This document shows positions 24,688-31,415 of a stretch of 32,421 nucleotides of DNA, in pieces. Location of the stretch: contig CAJLZE010000018.1 in assembly GCA_905210995.1 (NCBI GenBank), positions 1 to 32,421 on the forward strand. Direction: 5' to 3'. Numbering within the stretch: position 1 is the stretch's first letter; each line of letters begins with the position of its first letter. Made by a program: the position numbers and the translations under genes. This DNA comes from an uncultured Anaerotruncus sp. (GTDB lineage: Bacteria > Bacillota > Clostridia > Oscillospirales > CAG-272). The notes below the pieces were generated by a model. It worked only from the letters and a program-made list of their open reading frames with translations, was not told the origin of the DNA and made no database searches.

Positions 24688-25905
24688 ATGGATAATATGA
24701 ACAATACCGACGAACGTGATATGCAGAACGTCAATACCGATGAAACGGCAGCACCCGAAGAGGATAACGCTCTGGTCGCCGAGGAAGCGGCGGCGCCGAA
24801 AAGACGGCTGCCGGTCGCGGCGTTCGTGCTTTACGGCATAGCAGCCGCAGCGCTTGCGGTATATATCGCCGCGCGGCTCTCGCCCGCGTTCGCCGACTTT
24901 TTCAACCGCCATATCGGGACGGTCGTGCGCGGCTTTCTCGCGCATCTCACCGGCTGGATCCCATTCTCTCTCGGCGAGGCGACGGTCATTTTTCTTCCCG
25001 TTCTTGCCGTATTCATGATCGTGCACGCCTGCCGGAGATATGCCGACAGTTGGCGCTCGGTATTTATTTACTTCTGCACGGTGCTCTCGTTTGTGTCGCT
25101 GCTCTTTTCCGTATTTGTTTTCGGCTTCGGAACGGGATATTACGGCACCACGGTAGACAAAAAACTCGATCTCGACCGCACCGCCGTCTCGCCCGAGGAG
25201 CTTTATTACACCGCATATATCCTTGCCGAGCACGTAAACGAGGAATCGGCAAACGTGACCTACCTCTGCAACGATTTTTCGGTCATGCCGTACACGTTTG
25301 ACGAAATGAGCCGCAAGCTCGTCGAGGCATATGACAAGGTGTGCGACACCTACGACTTCATCCCGCGCCTTTCGTCGCGCGTGAAGCCGGTGATGCTCAG
25401 CGAACCGTGGACCTACACGCACATCTCGGGCGTTTACACCTATTTTACCGGTGAGGCGAACATCAACACCAATTTTCCCGATTACACCATCCCCTACACC
25501 GCAGCGCACGAAATGGCGCACCAGCGCGGCATCGCCCGCGAGGATGAAGCCAACTTCATAGCTTTTCTCGTCTGCATGGCGTCGGACGACCCGTATATCA
25601 GATACAGCGGATATCTTGAGGTGTACGAATACGTCGCCTCCTCCCTCTACTCCGCCGACAGATCATACTATACGGCAGTCACCCGCCGGCTCAGGTCAAA
25701 CGTAACGGGCGAAATGGCGGCATACAGCGCATTTTTTGACAAATACCGCGAAAATGTCGTTGCGAACGTGTCGGAGACGGTCAACAACACATATCTCCAG
25801 ATACAGGGAACGGTCGGCTCGAAAAGCTACGGGCTCGTCGTCGATCTTGCCGTGGCGTATTACCGCAGCGCGGCATATAATAATAGCAGCAGGACAGAAC
25901 AGTAA
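24688..25905 (+). CDS. DUF3810-like membrane zinc-metallopeptidase homologue
   Basis: A 405-residue protein with an acidic, low-complexity N-terminus (1-37), three membrane helices (about 41-63, 95-114, 124-148) and a large C-terminal domain. This domain carries HEMAH (274-278) in YTAAHEMAHQRG, followed by EDEANF (285-290): the HExxH plus downstream Glu pattern of a zinc peptidase, as in the DUF3810 family. Family segments such as KPVMLSEPWTYTHISGVYTYFTGEANIN are also present. The catalytic domain probably faces outward, so a wall- or envelope-related target is possible but unproven. ATG 24688 has AAAGGG 7 bases upstream, immediately after a GAAA repeat. It is likely co-transcribed with the pseudouridine synthase gene and ends at the terminator near 25956. 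Confidence 0.82.
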   Translation: MDNMNNTDERDMQNVNTDETAAPEEDNALVAEEAAAPKRRLPVAAFVLYGIAAAALAVYIAARLSPAFADFFNRHIGTVVRGFLAHLTGWIPFSLGEATVIFLPVLAVFMIVHACRRYADSWRSVFIYFCTVLSFVSLLFSVFVFGFGTGYYGTTVDKKLDLDRTAVSPEELYYTAYILAEHVNEESANVTYLCNDFSVMPYTFDEMSRKLVEAYDKVCDTYDFIPRLSSRVKPVMLSEPWTYTHISGVYTYFTGEANINTNFPDYTIPYTAAHEMAHQRGIAREDEANFIAFLVCMASDDPYIRYSGYLEVYEYVASSLYSADRSYYTAVTRRLRSNVTGEMAAYSAFFDKYRENVVANVSETVNNTYLQIQGTVGSKSYGLVVDLAVAYYRSAAYNNSSRTEQ

Positions 25906-25955
25906 AAGCAGTATGCGTTTTGCCTCCGTGCATATTTATTACACACATATCTGTG

Positions 25956-26015
25956 CGACGAAGGAAAAGAACGAAAAAAATATGCTTGTTTTTTTCGATT
26001 TTTTTCCTTCGCCCC
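25956..26015 (+). terminator. Long A/T-rich terminator hairpin
   Basis: CGAAGG(AAAA) near 25959-25968 pairs with (TTTT)CCTTCG near 26002-26011, and inside it CGAAAAAAA pairs with TTTTTTTCG. The structure is followed by CCCCTTTTCTTTT. It lies 50 bases after the DUF3810 gene and before the murA promoter. Confidence 0.7.
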
Positions 26016-26044
26016 TTTTCTTTTGAGCGAATATATGATATAAT
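26016..26044 (+). promoter_or_regulatory. Probable promoter of murA
   Basis: A perfect TATAAT (26039-26044) with an extended -10 TG is preceded after 17 bases by a poor -35 TTTTCT (26016-26021). Transcription would start near 26051, leaving a leader of ~105 bases before the ATG at 26155. Confidence 0.5.
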
Positions 26045-26154
26045 TAGATGGATTGGAATCTGTTCTCTCGTTTTGAGTCATAATATAAATAAATAGACCG
26101 GACCGCATATCAGCGCCACGGTGCGCCAAAGTCAGGAAAGGCATGGTGATACCC

Positions 26155-27444
26155 ATGAAAAAGATAGTTATCAGAGGCGGCAAGCCTCTTTACGGTGATA
26201 TAAACGTCAGCGGCATGAAAAACGCCGCGCTCCCGATAATCTTTGCAAGTATCTTGACAAAAGACAAGTGCGTTATCGAAAACCTGCCCGAGGTGAGCGA
26301 TGTTGCGCTCTCGCTGCGCATCCTCCGCTCGATGGGAGCGTCGGTCAGAATGATAAACCGCACGACGGTAGAGATAGACACGACGCATCTCGTCGGCGGC
26401 TCGTCACCATATCAGCTAGTGTCAAAGCTGCGCGGTTCAACATACCTTCTCGGCGCCGAGCTTGGTCGCTTCGGCGAGGCAAAGGTCGGCTTTTCGGGCG
26501 GCTGCGATTTCGGCACGCGCCCGATAGATCAGCACAAGAAGGGCTTTGAGGCTCTCGGTGCGGTCATGACCATCGAAAACGGCTGCAACCACATAGTCAC
26601 CGGTCCCGGCGGGCTTTGCGGCGCATCCATTTATTTTGACATTGCCAGTGTCGGCGCAACGATAAACGTCATTCTTGCCGCCGTAATGACACCCGGGCGC
26701 ACGTCCATCGACAATGCGGCGCGCGAGCCTCACATCGTCGATCTTGCGAACTTCCTCAATATGTGCGGCGCGCGCATATCCGGCGCTGGAACGTCGTTCA
26801 TAAAAATACAGGGCGTCGAAAAGCTGCACGGCTGCAACTACACCATAATTCCCGACATGATCGAAGCAGGCACATACATGACTGCCGCCGCCGCTGCGGG
26901 AGGACGTGTGACGGTGCGCGGTGTCATCCCCAAGCACATGGAGACGGTGACCGCAAAGCTGCTCGAAATGGGCGTGAGCGTTGACGAATGCGACGACAGC
27001 ATCGTCGTCAGCCGTTCAACGCTGCTTCAGCATGCAAATATCAAGACCTATTTCTACCCCGGCTTCCCCACCGATATGCACCCGCAGTTCAGCGCTCTGC
27101 TCGCGCTCGCAAAGGGGACGTCTACCGTCACCGAGGGCGTATTCGAAAGCAGATTCAAATATGTCGATGAGCTCGTAAAAATGAACGCCGACATCACCGT
27201 TGACGGCAGAACAGCCACCATAGTCGGCCCCGCACATCTGACGGGAGCGCCGGTAAAGGCTGTCGATCTGCGCGGCGGCGCGGCTCTTGTGGTCGCGGGA
27301 CTTGCCGCCGAGGGCACGACCGAGATACACAACATCGAATATATCGAGCGCGGCTACGACGATATCGTAGGCAAGCTCCGCGGCATAGGCGCCGACATAG
27401 CGCTTGTCGATACGCCGGACGTCCACGCAGCCAAAGCAAACTGA
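26155..27444 (+). CDS. murA: UDP-N-acetylglucosamine 1-carboxyvinyltransferase
   Basis: First committed step of peptidoglycan synthesis: transfers enolpyruvate from PEP to UDP-GlcNAc in the cytoplasm. The protein has 429 residues with Lys22-Asn23 in GMKNAALP, Arg93 in KLRGS, and the catalytic Cys117 in GFSGGCDFGTRPIDQH. With a Cys at this position the enzyme would be expected to be the fosfomycin-sensitive type. I use ATG 26155 (MKKIVIRGG), with GGTGAT just upstream; an in-frame ATG at 26143 would add four residues. It has its own promoter and a strong bidirectional terminator at 27497-27535. Clostridia often carry two murA paralogues, and I cannot tell which this is. Confidence 0.95.
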   Translation: MKKIVIRGGKPLYGDINVSGMKNAALPIIFASILTKDKCVIENLPEVSDVALSLRILRSMGASVRMINRTTVEIDTTHLVGGSSPYQLVSKLRGSTYLLGAELGRFGEAKVGFSGGCDFGTRPIDQHKKGFEALGAVMTIENGCNHIVTGPGGLCGASIYFDIASVGATINVILAAVMTPGRTSIDNAAREPHIVDLANFLNMCGARISGAGTSFIKIQGVEKLHGCNYTIIPDMIEAGTYMTAAAAAGGRVTVRGVIPKHMETVTAKLLEMGVSVDECDDSIVVSRSTLLQHANIKTYFYPGFPTDMHPQFSALLALAKGTSTVTEGVFESRFKYVDELVKMNADITVDGRTATIVGPAHLTGAPVKAVDLRGGAALVVAGLAAEGTTEIHNIEYIERGYDDIVGKLRGIGADIALVDTPDVHAAKAN

Positions 27445-27496
27445 ACACCGGCGAACGGCAAAAGCCGTATCCGGCTGATCCCCATAAACTGTATAT

Positions 27497-27535
27497 ATAA
27501 ATAAGACCACCCGCCGTGCGGGTGGTCTTATTTAT
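27497..27535. terminator. Bidirectional terminator between murA and spoVT
   Basis: A perfect 18-bp stem ATAAATAAGACCACCCGC (27497-27514) with its complement (27518-27535) around a 3-base loop. AT-rich ends on both sides let it serve convergent murA and spoVT. Confidence 0.9.
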
Positions 27536-27550
27536 GCGGAATATGCTTTG

Positions 27551-28108
27551 TCAGGCCTCAAGCTGTCTGCCGAGAAAGCCCGCGGCGGTCTCAACGAGCT
27601 TTTTTTCGACATCGCCGACGGCAAGCCCCGGCTTTCTGCCGGCATCGCCGCCCGACAGCGACACAACACAGCCGAGTATGTCGCCCTCGCTTATGATCGG
27701 CATGGCGCAGCTTATATAATAAGCACCGCCGTTCTGCACCGGCGGATATTTTTCGTCGCCCTCACGCCAGACATACAGGCTGCGCCCCTCGATTATTTTT
27801 TCAAGCTCCTCGGAGAGCTGTTTTTCGGCGTAGTCGCGGCGCGGCACGCCCGCCGCCGCAATGACCGCGTCGCGGTCGCATATCAGAACGTCAAGCTCGC
27901 AGGTCTTGTGCAGCGTATCGGCATACTGCGCCGCAAAGGTATTGAGCTCGCCTATTGGGGAATACTTTTTGAAGATCACCTCACCGTCCCGGTCGGTGTA
28001 GATCTCAAGCGGGTCGCCCTCTCTTATCCTCATCGTTCTTCTGATCTCTTTGGGAATGACAACTCTGCCGAGATCGTCTATTCTCCTGACAATTCCTGTC
28101 GCCTTCAT
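27551..28108 (-). CDS. spoVT: Stage V sporulation protein T
   Basis: Transcription regulator of forespore genes, made late in the SigG programme in Bacillus. The 185-residue protein begins with an AbrB/MazE-type DNA-binding swapped-hairpin domain (MKATGIVRRIDDLGRVVIPKEIRRTMRIREGDPLEIY, residues 1-50) and continues with a GAF-like domain (55-180) that in SpoVT may sense a small ligand. I start it at ATG 28108, the normal SpoVT N-terminus; a longer reading adds 14 unconserved residues. GGAAGGG lies about 13 bases upstream, a rather long spacing. The upstream region 28109-28339 contains two large hairpins. I did not identify a clear SigG promoter. Confidence 0.92.
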   Translation of the reverse strand: MKATGIVRRIDDLGRVVIPKEIRRTMRIREGDPLEIYTDRDGEVIFKKYSPIGELNTFAAQYADTLHKTCELDVLICDRDAVIAAAGVPRRDYAEKQLSEELEKIIEGRSLYVWREGDEKYPPVQNGGAYYISCAMPIISEGDILGCVVSLSGGDAGRKPGLAVGDVEKKLVETAAGFLGRQLEA

Positions 28109-28153
28109 TATATATAAAATACCCTTCCTTTCCGTGTCGGTTTGATTCATTTG

Positions 28154-28199
28154 ATAAGGCAGACGTCAGCCGCGCGGGCGAGCTGTCGGTCTGCCTTAT
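28154..28199. terminator. Hairpin upstream of spoVT
   Basis: ATAAGGCAGAC (28154-28164) and GTCTGCCTTAT (28189-28199) form an 11-bp stem with an inner CAGC/GCTG pairing. It may end transcription arriving from the amidohydrolase gene or fold in the spoVT leader. The downstream minus strand is not U-rich. Confidence 0.45.
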
Positions 28200-28293
28200 T
28201 ATTCTTTGCATCTTGTCGGAAAATATACTATCGTTTGCACAGAGAACCGATTTTTGATCCGACACTTCACGAAACGGGAACGGTATAGGATCC

Positions 28294-28323
28294 GAGGTCG
28301 CCGCGCCAAAGCGCGGCGACCTC
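28294..28323. terminator. Strong GC hairpin after the amidohydrolase gene
   Basis: A perfect 13-bp stem GAGGTCGCCGCGC/GCGCGGCGACCTC (28294-28306 and 28311-28323) with a 4-base loop, 16 bases after the amidohydrolase stop. There is no U-tract, so it may pause or protect the 3' end rather than terminate. Confidence 0.5.
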
Positions 28324-28339
28324 AAAGCCGAATATTATA

Positions 28340-29620
28340 TCAAAGAAATTTGTCAAGCTCCGCTTCAACGTTCGCGCGATGCCTGAAGGTCGGGCTGCTT
28401 ATGAGCTTTCCGCGGGCAATAACGGTCTCAACGTGCCGCAGAGCGCACAGGTCGTCAAGCGGGTTGCCGGCTGTGACTATCATATCCGCCGCCTTGACGG
28501 GAGCGATCGTGCCGGTAACGTCGCCGATACCCGCCATCTCCGCGCTGCGCGCGGTCGCGGTGTAGAGTGCGAACGCGTTCGAAACACCGACGTATTTGTG
28601 GAAATAGTAAAGCTCGCGCCAAAAATCGTACTGCGTGATCCACGGGCAGCCGACATCGTTGCCGAGCACCACTGGTATCCCCGCCTCGAGCGCTGCCTTT
28701 GAGCAGTCGATGATGCCCTCAAACACCACGTTGCCGTTATACTGCTCTACCTCGGTCGCATTCGTGACAGATCGGTCAAACAGCGCATACGGAAGTGCCG
28801 GCGACAGCGTTGTGCAGAGGAACGCGCCCTTTTCTTTGAAAAGCGAGATGATCTCTTCGTCGGGCTTTGCTCCGTGCTCGATGGAGTCGACGCCGTTTTC
28901 AAGCGCCACGCGCACACCCTCGGTCGACTCGACGTGCGCCGCGACCTTATATCCCATGCTGTGAGCCTCGTCGCAGACCGCGCGCACCATCTCGGGCGGC
29001 ATTTTCAGCTCGCCGGGCACGCCCTTCCCCTTGGCGTCCAGAACGCCGCCGGTTATCATGAGCTTGATGATATCGACGTTTTCCTTTTTGCATTCGCGCA
29101 GATGAGCCAGCGCCTCCTCTGTGCTGTGAGCGGCTACCGCGACCGAACCCGCCATGTGTCCGCCGGGCACCGAGATGCCCTCGTTGGCGGCAAGTATGCG
29201 CGGTCCCGTTTTTTTTCCTGCCGCGATCTCGTCACGCAGCCGTGTGTCAAAGCTGCCGAGCCCGCCCACCGTTCTTATGGTCGTTACTCCGCTCATAAGC
29301 TCGTCCTTCGCAAAGCCGTACACCATGCGGTATGCCACGGCGCGCGTGAGAGCCGAGCCCATTATCTTTTTCACCAGCTTTTCGTTGTCCCGCTGCTTTT
29401 TCTGCGGCTTGCCGCTGCCCGCAAGATGCACGTGCATATTGATAAGCCCCGGCATGATATATTTTCCGCCGAGATCGATCTTTTCGTATCCCGCGGGTAC
29501 CTTTCGGTCGGACACTATGTCGGTTATCTTTTCGCCGTCGGTAAGAATGCACAGCCCCGCCTTCGGCTGCATATCCTTCGTTCCGTCAAGAATCATGCCG
29601 CCCGTAAATGCGTATTTCAT
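28340..29620 (-). CDS. Metal-dependent amidohydrolase (imidazolonepropionase/prolidase-like)
   Basis: A 426-residue cytoplasmic hydrolase of the amidohydrolase superfamily. Metal ligands are visible in order: His63-x-His65 (GLINMHVHLAG), the probable carboxylated Lys186 (DIIKLMITGG), His229 (KVAAHVES), His249 (DSIEHG) and Asp322 (LGNDVG). The small beta domain at both ends (residues 1-55 and the C-terminal ADMIVTAGNPLDDL...VIARGKLI) is typical of the dipeptidase/imidazolonepropionase-like subgroup, where substrates vary (Xaa-Pro dipeptides, N-acyl amino acids and others). No substrate can be assigned. ATG 29620 has GGAGGG 9 bases upstream and a good promoter at 29662-29690. No hut genes are near, which argues against a role in histidine breakdown. 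Confidence 0.85.
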   Translation of the reverse strand: MKYAFTGGMILDGTKDMQPKAGLCILTDGEKITDIVSDRKVPAGYEKIDLGGKYIMPGLINMHVHLAGSGKPQKKQRDNEKLVKKIMGSALTRAVAYRMVYGFAKDELMSGVTTIRTVGGLGSFDTRLRDEIAAGKKTGPRILAANEGISVPGGHMAGSVAVAAHSTEEALAHLRECKKENVDIIKLMITGGVLDAKGKGVPGELKMPPEMVRAVCDEAHSMGYKVAAHVESTEGVRVALENGVDSIEHGAKPDEEIISLFKEKGAFLCTTLSPALPYALFDRSVTNATEVEQYNGNVVFEGIIDCSKAALEAGIPVVLGNDVGCPWITQYDFWRELYYFHKYVGVSNAFALYTATARSAEMAGIGDVTGTIAPVKAADMIVTAGNPLDDLCALRHVETVIARGKLISSPTFRHRANVEAELDKFL

Positions 29621-29661
29621 TTGATATGACCCTCCTGTCCGGTCTTTCTTTGTTTTTAACT

Positions 29662-29690
29662 ATTATATCACAATCGACGGGATTTGTACA
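29662..29690 (-). promoter_or_regulatory. Promoter of the amidohydrolase gene
   Basis: On the minus strand TGTACA (29685-29690; four of six bases match), 17 bases, then perfect TATAAT (29662-29667) with an extended -10 TG. The start would be near 29655, 35 bases before the ATG. Confidence 0.7.
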
Positions 29691-29803
29691 GACGCACACG
29701 CACCGATATCAGACACATTTTATTCCGCCGATACGCGGTGAGACTGCTGAGACTCTGCCGCCGTGTATAATCCTTTCAGATCCGAAGGGAGGAGATATAA
29801 GCC

Positions 29804-30664
29804 TTGAATCATATCAACATAAAGATCAGAAAGAAAACCGCCGTTGCCGACGCGGGCGCAGTCATCGTGTGCGGCAACAGCGACTACACCGTCAGGTTTG
29901 ATTTTGACGACGAGTGGTCGGGCACGGGCGTAAAGACCGCGCGCTTTACGCGCGAGAACGGCGGCTATACCGATGTTCAGTTTGAGGGAAGTGAGGTCGC
30001 GGTCCCGGCCATAAGCAACACACGTATGCTGTATATCGGCTGCTATGCGGGAAATATCATGACGAGCACCGCGGCGCCGGTGCGGGCTGTCCCGTGCTGC
30101 ACAGACCCCGCGGGGCAGCCGGAGGAGCCGACGCCGAACGTTTACGCGCAGCTCATCGAACGGTTTGACCGCCAGGGCAGGATAAGCATAGGCTCAAACG
30201 GCAACTGGTTTTTCGGCAGCACCGATACGGGCAGGCCCTCACGCGGCGAGCGCGGTGAAAAGGGAGACAAAGGAGACAAGGGCGACCCGTACGGCGCGGA
30301 CTATGTATGCGAGGCGGGCACCTCGGGCATATGGTATTACCGCAAATGGGCATCCGGCCGCGCCGAATGCTTCGGCAGTATCGTCTGTACCGGCGTATCG
30401 GCGACCGAAAAATGGGGCAGCGTGTATGAAAGCGCCTCCGAATACGGCGGAGAGGCATACCCGTTCGCATTTGCGGAGCCCCCGTTGCAGATGCTTTATG
30501 TCGAGGACGCCGGAGCGGCATATCTTATCGAAACACAGTTGAACACCCAGCGCCACACTGCCGCAAACACGGGCAAATGGTATTTCTGGCGTCCTGCCGA
30601 ATCGCCCGGAGAGGTCGATGTGACGGTCGGCATTTGCGTTTTCGGCAGGTGGAAAGCCGATTGA
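29804..30664 (+). CDS. Orphan phage tail/baseplate-like protein with collagen-like segment
   Basis: The 286-residue protein looks like a phage tail-fibre or baseplate component. Residues 1-95 form a beta-rich N-terminal domain (YTVRFDFDDEWSGTGVKTARFT...TRMLYIGCYAG) resembling attachment domains of Firmicute phage tail proteins. A short collagen-like GxY stretch (GERGEKGDKGDKGDP, about 147-161) follows the phage-typical ISIGSNGNWFFGSTDTGRPS. The C-terminal part has WYYRKWASGRAECFG, common in tail-protein C-termini. It starts with TTG 29804, with GGGAGGAG 8 bases upstream. There is no terminase, capsid, holin or integrase within the window, so it is an isolated gene: a prophage remnant, a recruited surface protein, or the edge of a larger element. 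Its stop abuts a broken histidine-kinase-like fragment. Confidence 0.7.
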   Translation: MNHINIKIRKKTAVADAGAVIVCGNSDYTVRFDFDDEWSGTGVKTARFTRENGGYTDVQFEGSEVAVPAISNTRMLYIGCYAGNIMTSTAAPVRAVPCCTDPAGQPEEPTPNVYAQLIERFDRQGRISIGSNGNWFFGSTDTGRPSRGERGEKGDKGDKGDPYGADYVCEAGTSGIWYYRKWASGRAECFGSIVCTGVSATEKWGSVYESASEYGGEAYPFAFAEPPLQMLYVEDAGAAYLIETQLNTQRHTAANTGKWYFWRPAESPGEVDVTVGICVFGRWKAD

Positions 30665-30805
30665 CCGACACCGCGCCGAGCGCCGCCAACGCCACCGCGG
30701 CTGTCACGGCGACGGGCACGGCAAACATTATCACATTCGAAACGGCAAGCCTTTTGCGCACGGTGAGCGTGCCTCGTATTTTCCGATCCTGTCACGTAAA
30801 CGCAT
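30665..30805 (-). pseudogene. Broken 5' fragment resembling a sensor histidine kinase
   Basis: A strong ribosome binding site GGAGGGA (30811-30817) stands five bases before ATG 30805. The reading MRLRDRIGKYEA is followed, after an apparent loss of one base near 30762-30769, by VRKRLAVSNVIMFAVPVAVT and an Ala/Val-rich membrane segment that runs up to the stop codon of the tail-like gene at 30664. This N-terminus (short basic helix, RKRL, SN, first transmembrane helix) resembles clostridial sensor kinases. No kinase domain follows, because the rest would be antisense to the tail-like gene. Probably a truncated and frameshifted remnant left by a rearrangement. Assignment to a histidine kinase is from memory of the family and is tentative. 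Confidence 0.45.
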
Positions 30806-30965
30806 AGACATCCCTCCGCTTATATATTACCACAGGGCGATGGCCTCCGTTTAAACAGATGTTAAACCGCAAAGCATCATCTTTTATTTTATCACCGCGG
30901 CGGCGCATATGCAACGCCTGCGGCAGATTATCTGCTTTATTTCGCAAAAAAACGCCATGCGGCGC

Positions 30966-30994
30966 TTGATAAACCGCGCATAACGTGATATAAT
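30966..30994 (+). promoter_or_regulatory. Promoter of the riboswitch-lipoprotein unit
   Basis: TTGATA (30966-30971), 17 bases, then perfect TATAAT (30989-30994) with an extended -10 TG. The start would be near 31001. A perfect 17-bp palindrome TCCGGAAT-A-ATTCCGGA (31004-31020) follows immediately and could be an operator or a 5'-protecting hairpin. Between 30818 and 30965 I see no gene. Confidence 0.8.
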
Positions 30995-31037
30995 AAGGCG
31001 GTATCCGGAATAATTCCGGAAAAACAGAATATCTGAT

Positions 31038-31223
31038 GAAAATACGGTTTGAAAAGTTATTAGCTGAGTAGATGAAAAGGAAATCAGGTTCGAATCCTGA
31101 ACAACCGCCATTACTGTATTTGACGTGTAAGAGCTGTAGCGCCGCGAGGCATACTGCCCTCAGTCCGGCTTTGCCCGAAAAAGGCATAGCCATATCATAA
31201 GTCAGAATACCTGCCGTATTTGG
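31038..31223 (+). promoter_or_regulatory. Cobalamin riboswitch aptamer
   Basis: A leader aptamer that senses coenzyme B12. The P1 stem is AAATACGG (31040-31047) with CCGTATTT (31214-31221). Inside are the core elements in order: AAAAGGAAATCAGG...AATCCTGA, then CCGCCATTACTGTA (the B12-box-like CCGCCACTGTAA), and near the 3' end AAGTCAGAATACCTGCC, close to the consensus AGTCAGGATACCTGCC. A peripheral arm with GGCTTTGCC lies between. The core departs from consensus at several bases (TTACTG for CACTG, GAATAC for GGATAC), but the order and P1 closure are clear. A terminator at 31316-31349 lies between it and the lipoprotein gene, so B12 should act by transcription attenuation. Confidence 0.85.
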
Positions 31224-31315
31224 TGCCATCTTATGGTGAGAAGAGTGCAGCCGACGCTACCGGACGTCCGTGCGGATCTGCATTTTCCCGCTGCGGTGTC
31301 ACGGCGGCATTGACT

Positions 31316-31349
31316 GCGCTCCGCCCTTGGGCGTGAGCGCGGTTTTTTT
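31316..31349 (+). terminator. Regulatory terminator of the cobalamin leader
   Basis: GCGCTCCGCCC (31316-31326) pairs with GGGCGTGAGCGC (31329-31340; one bulged T) and is followed by GG and seven T. It lies before the ATG at 31416, so it is the expression platform of the riboswitch. The 90 bases between aptamer and terminator contain alternative pairing partners such as CCGCTGCGG that could act as antiterminator. Confidence 0.85.
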
Positions 31350-31415
31350 CGGACGTGACCCGGCGACGTGCGGAAACGAAAGCAAAGCAGCCGGGAAAAA
31401 GGAAGGTATCTGACC

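Noticed and set aside
31036..31110. Possible tRNA ending in CCA
   Set aside because: The T-arm and CCA-like end fit, but no 5' acceptor strand pairs with ACAACCG at the right distance and there is no anticodon arm. The segment is explained by the cobalamin aptamer.
30792..31229. 145-codon minus-strand reading frame
   Set aside because: It runs antisense through the promoter and riboswitch, has no ribosome binding site and no recognisable protein features.
31233..31313. Short 26-codon reading frame between aptamer and terminator
   Set aside because: It begins ATGGTGAGA but has no ribosome binding site, and the stretch is better explained as the riboswitch expression platform.
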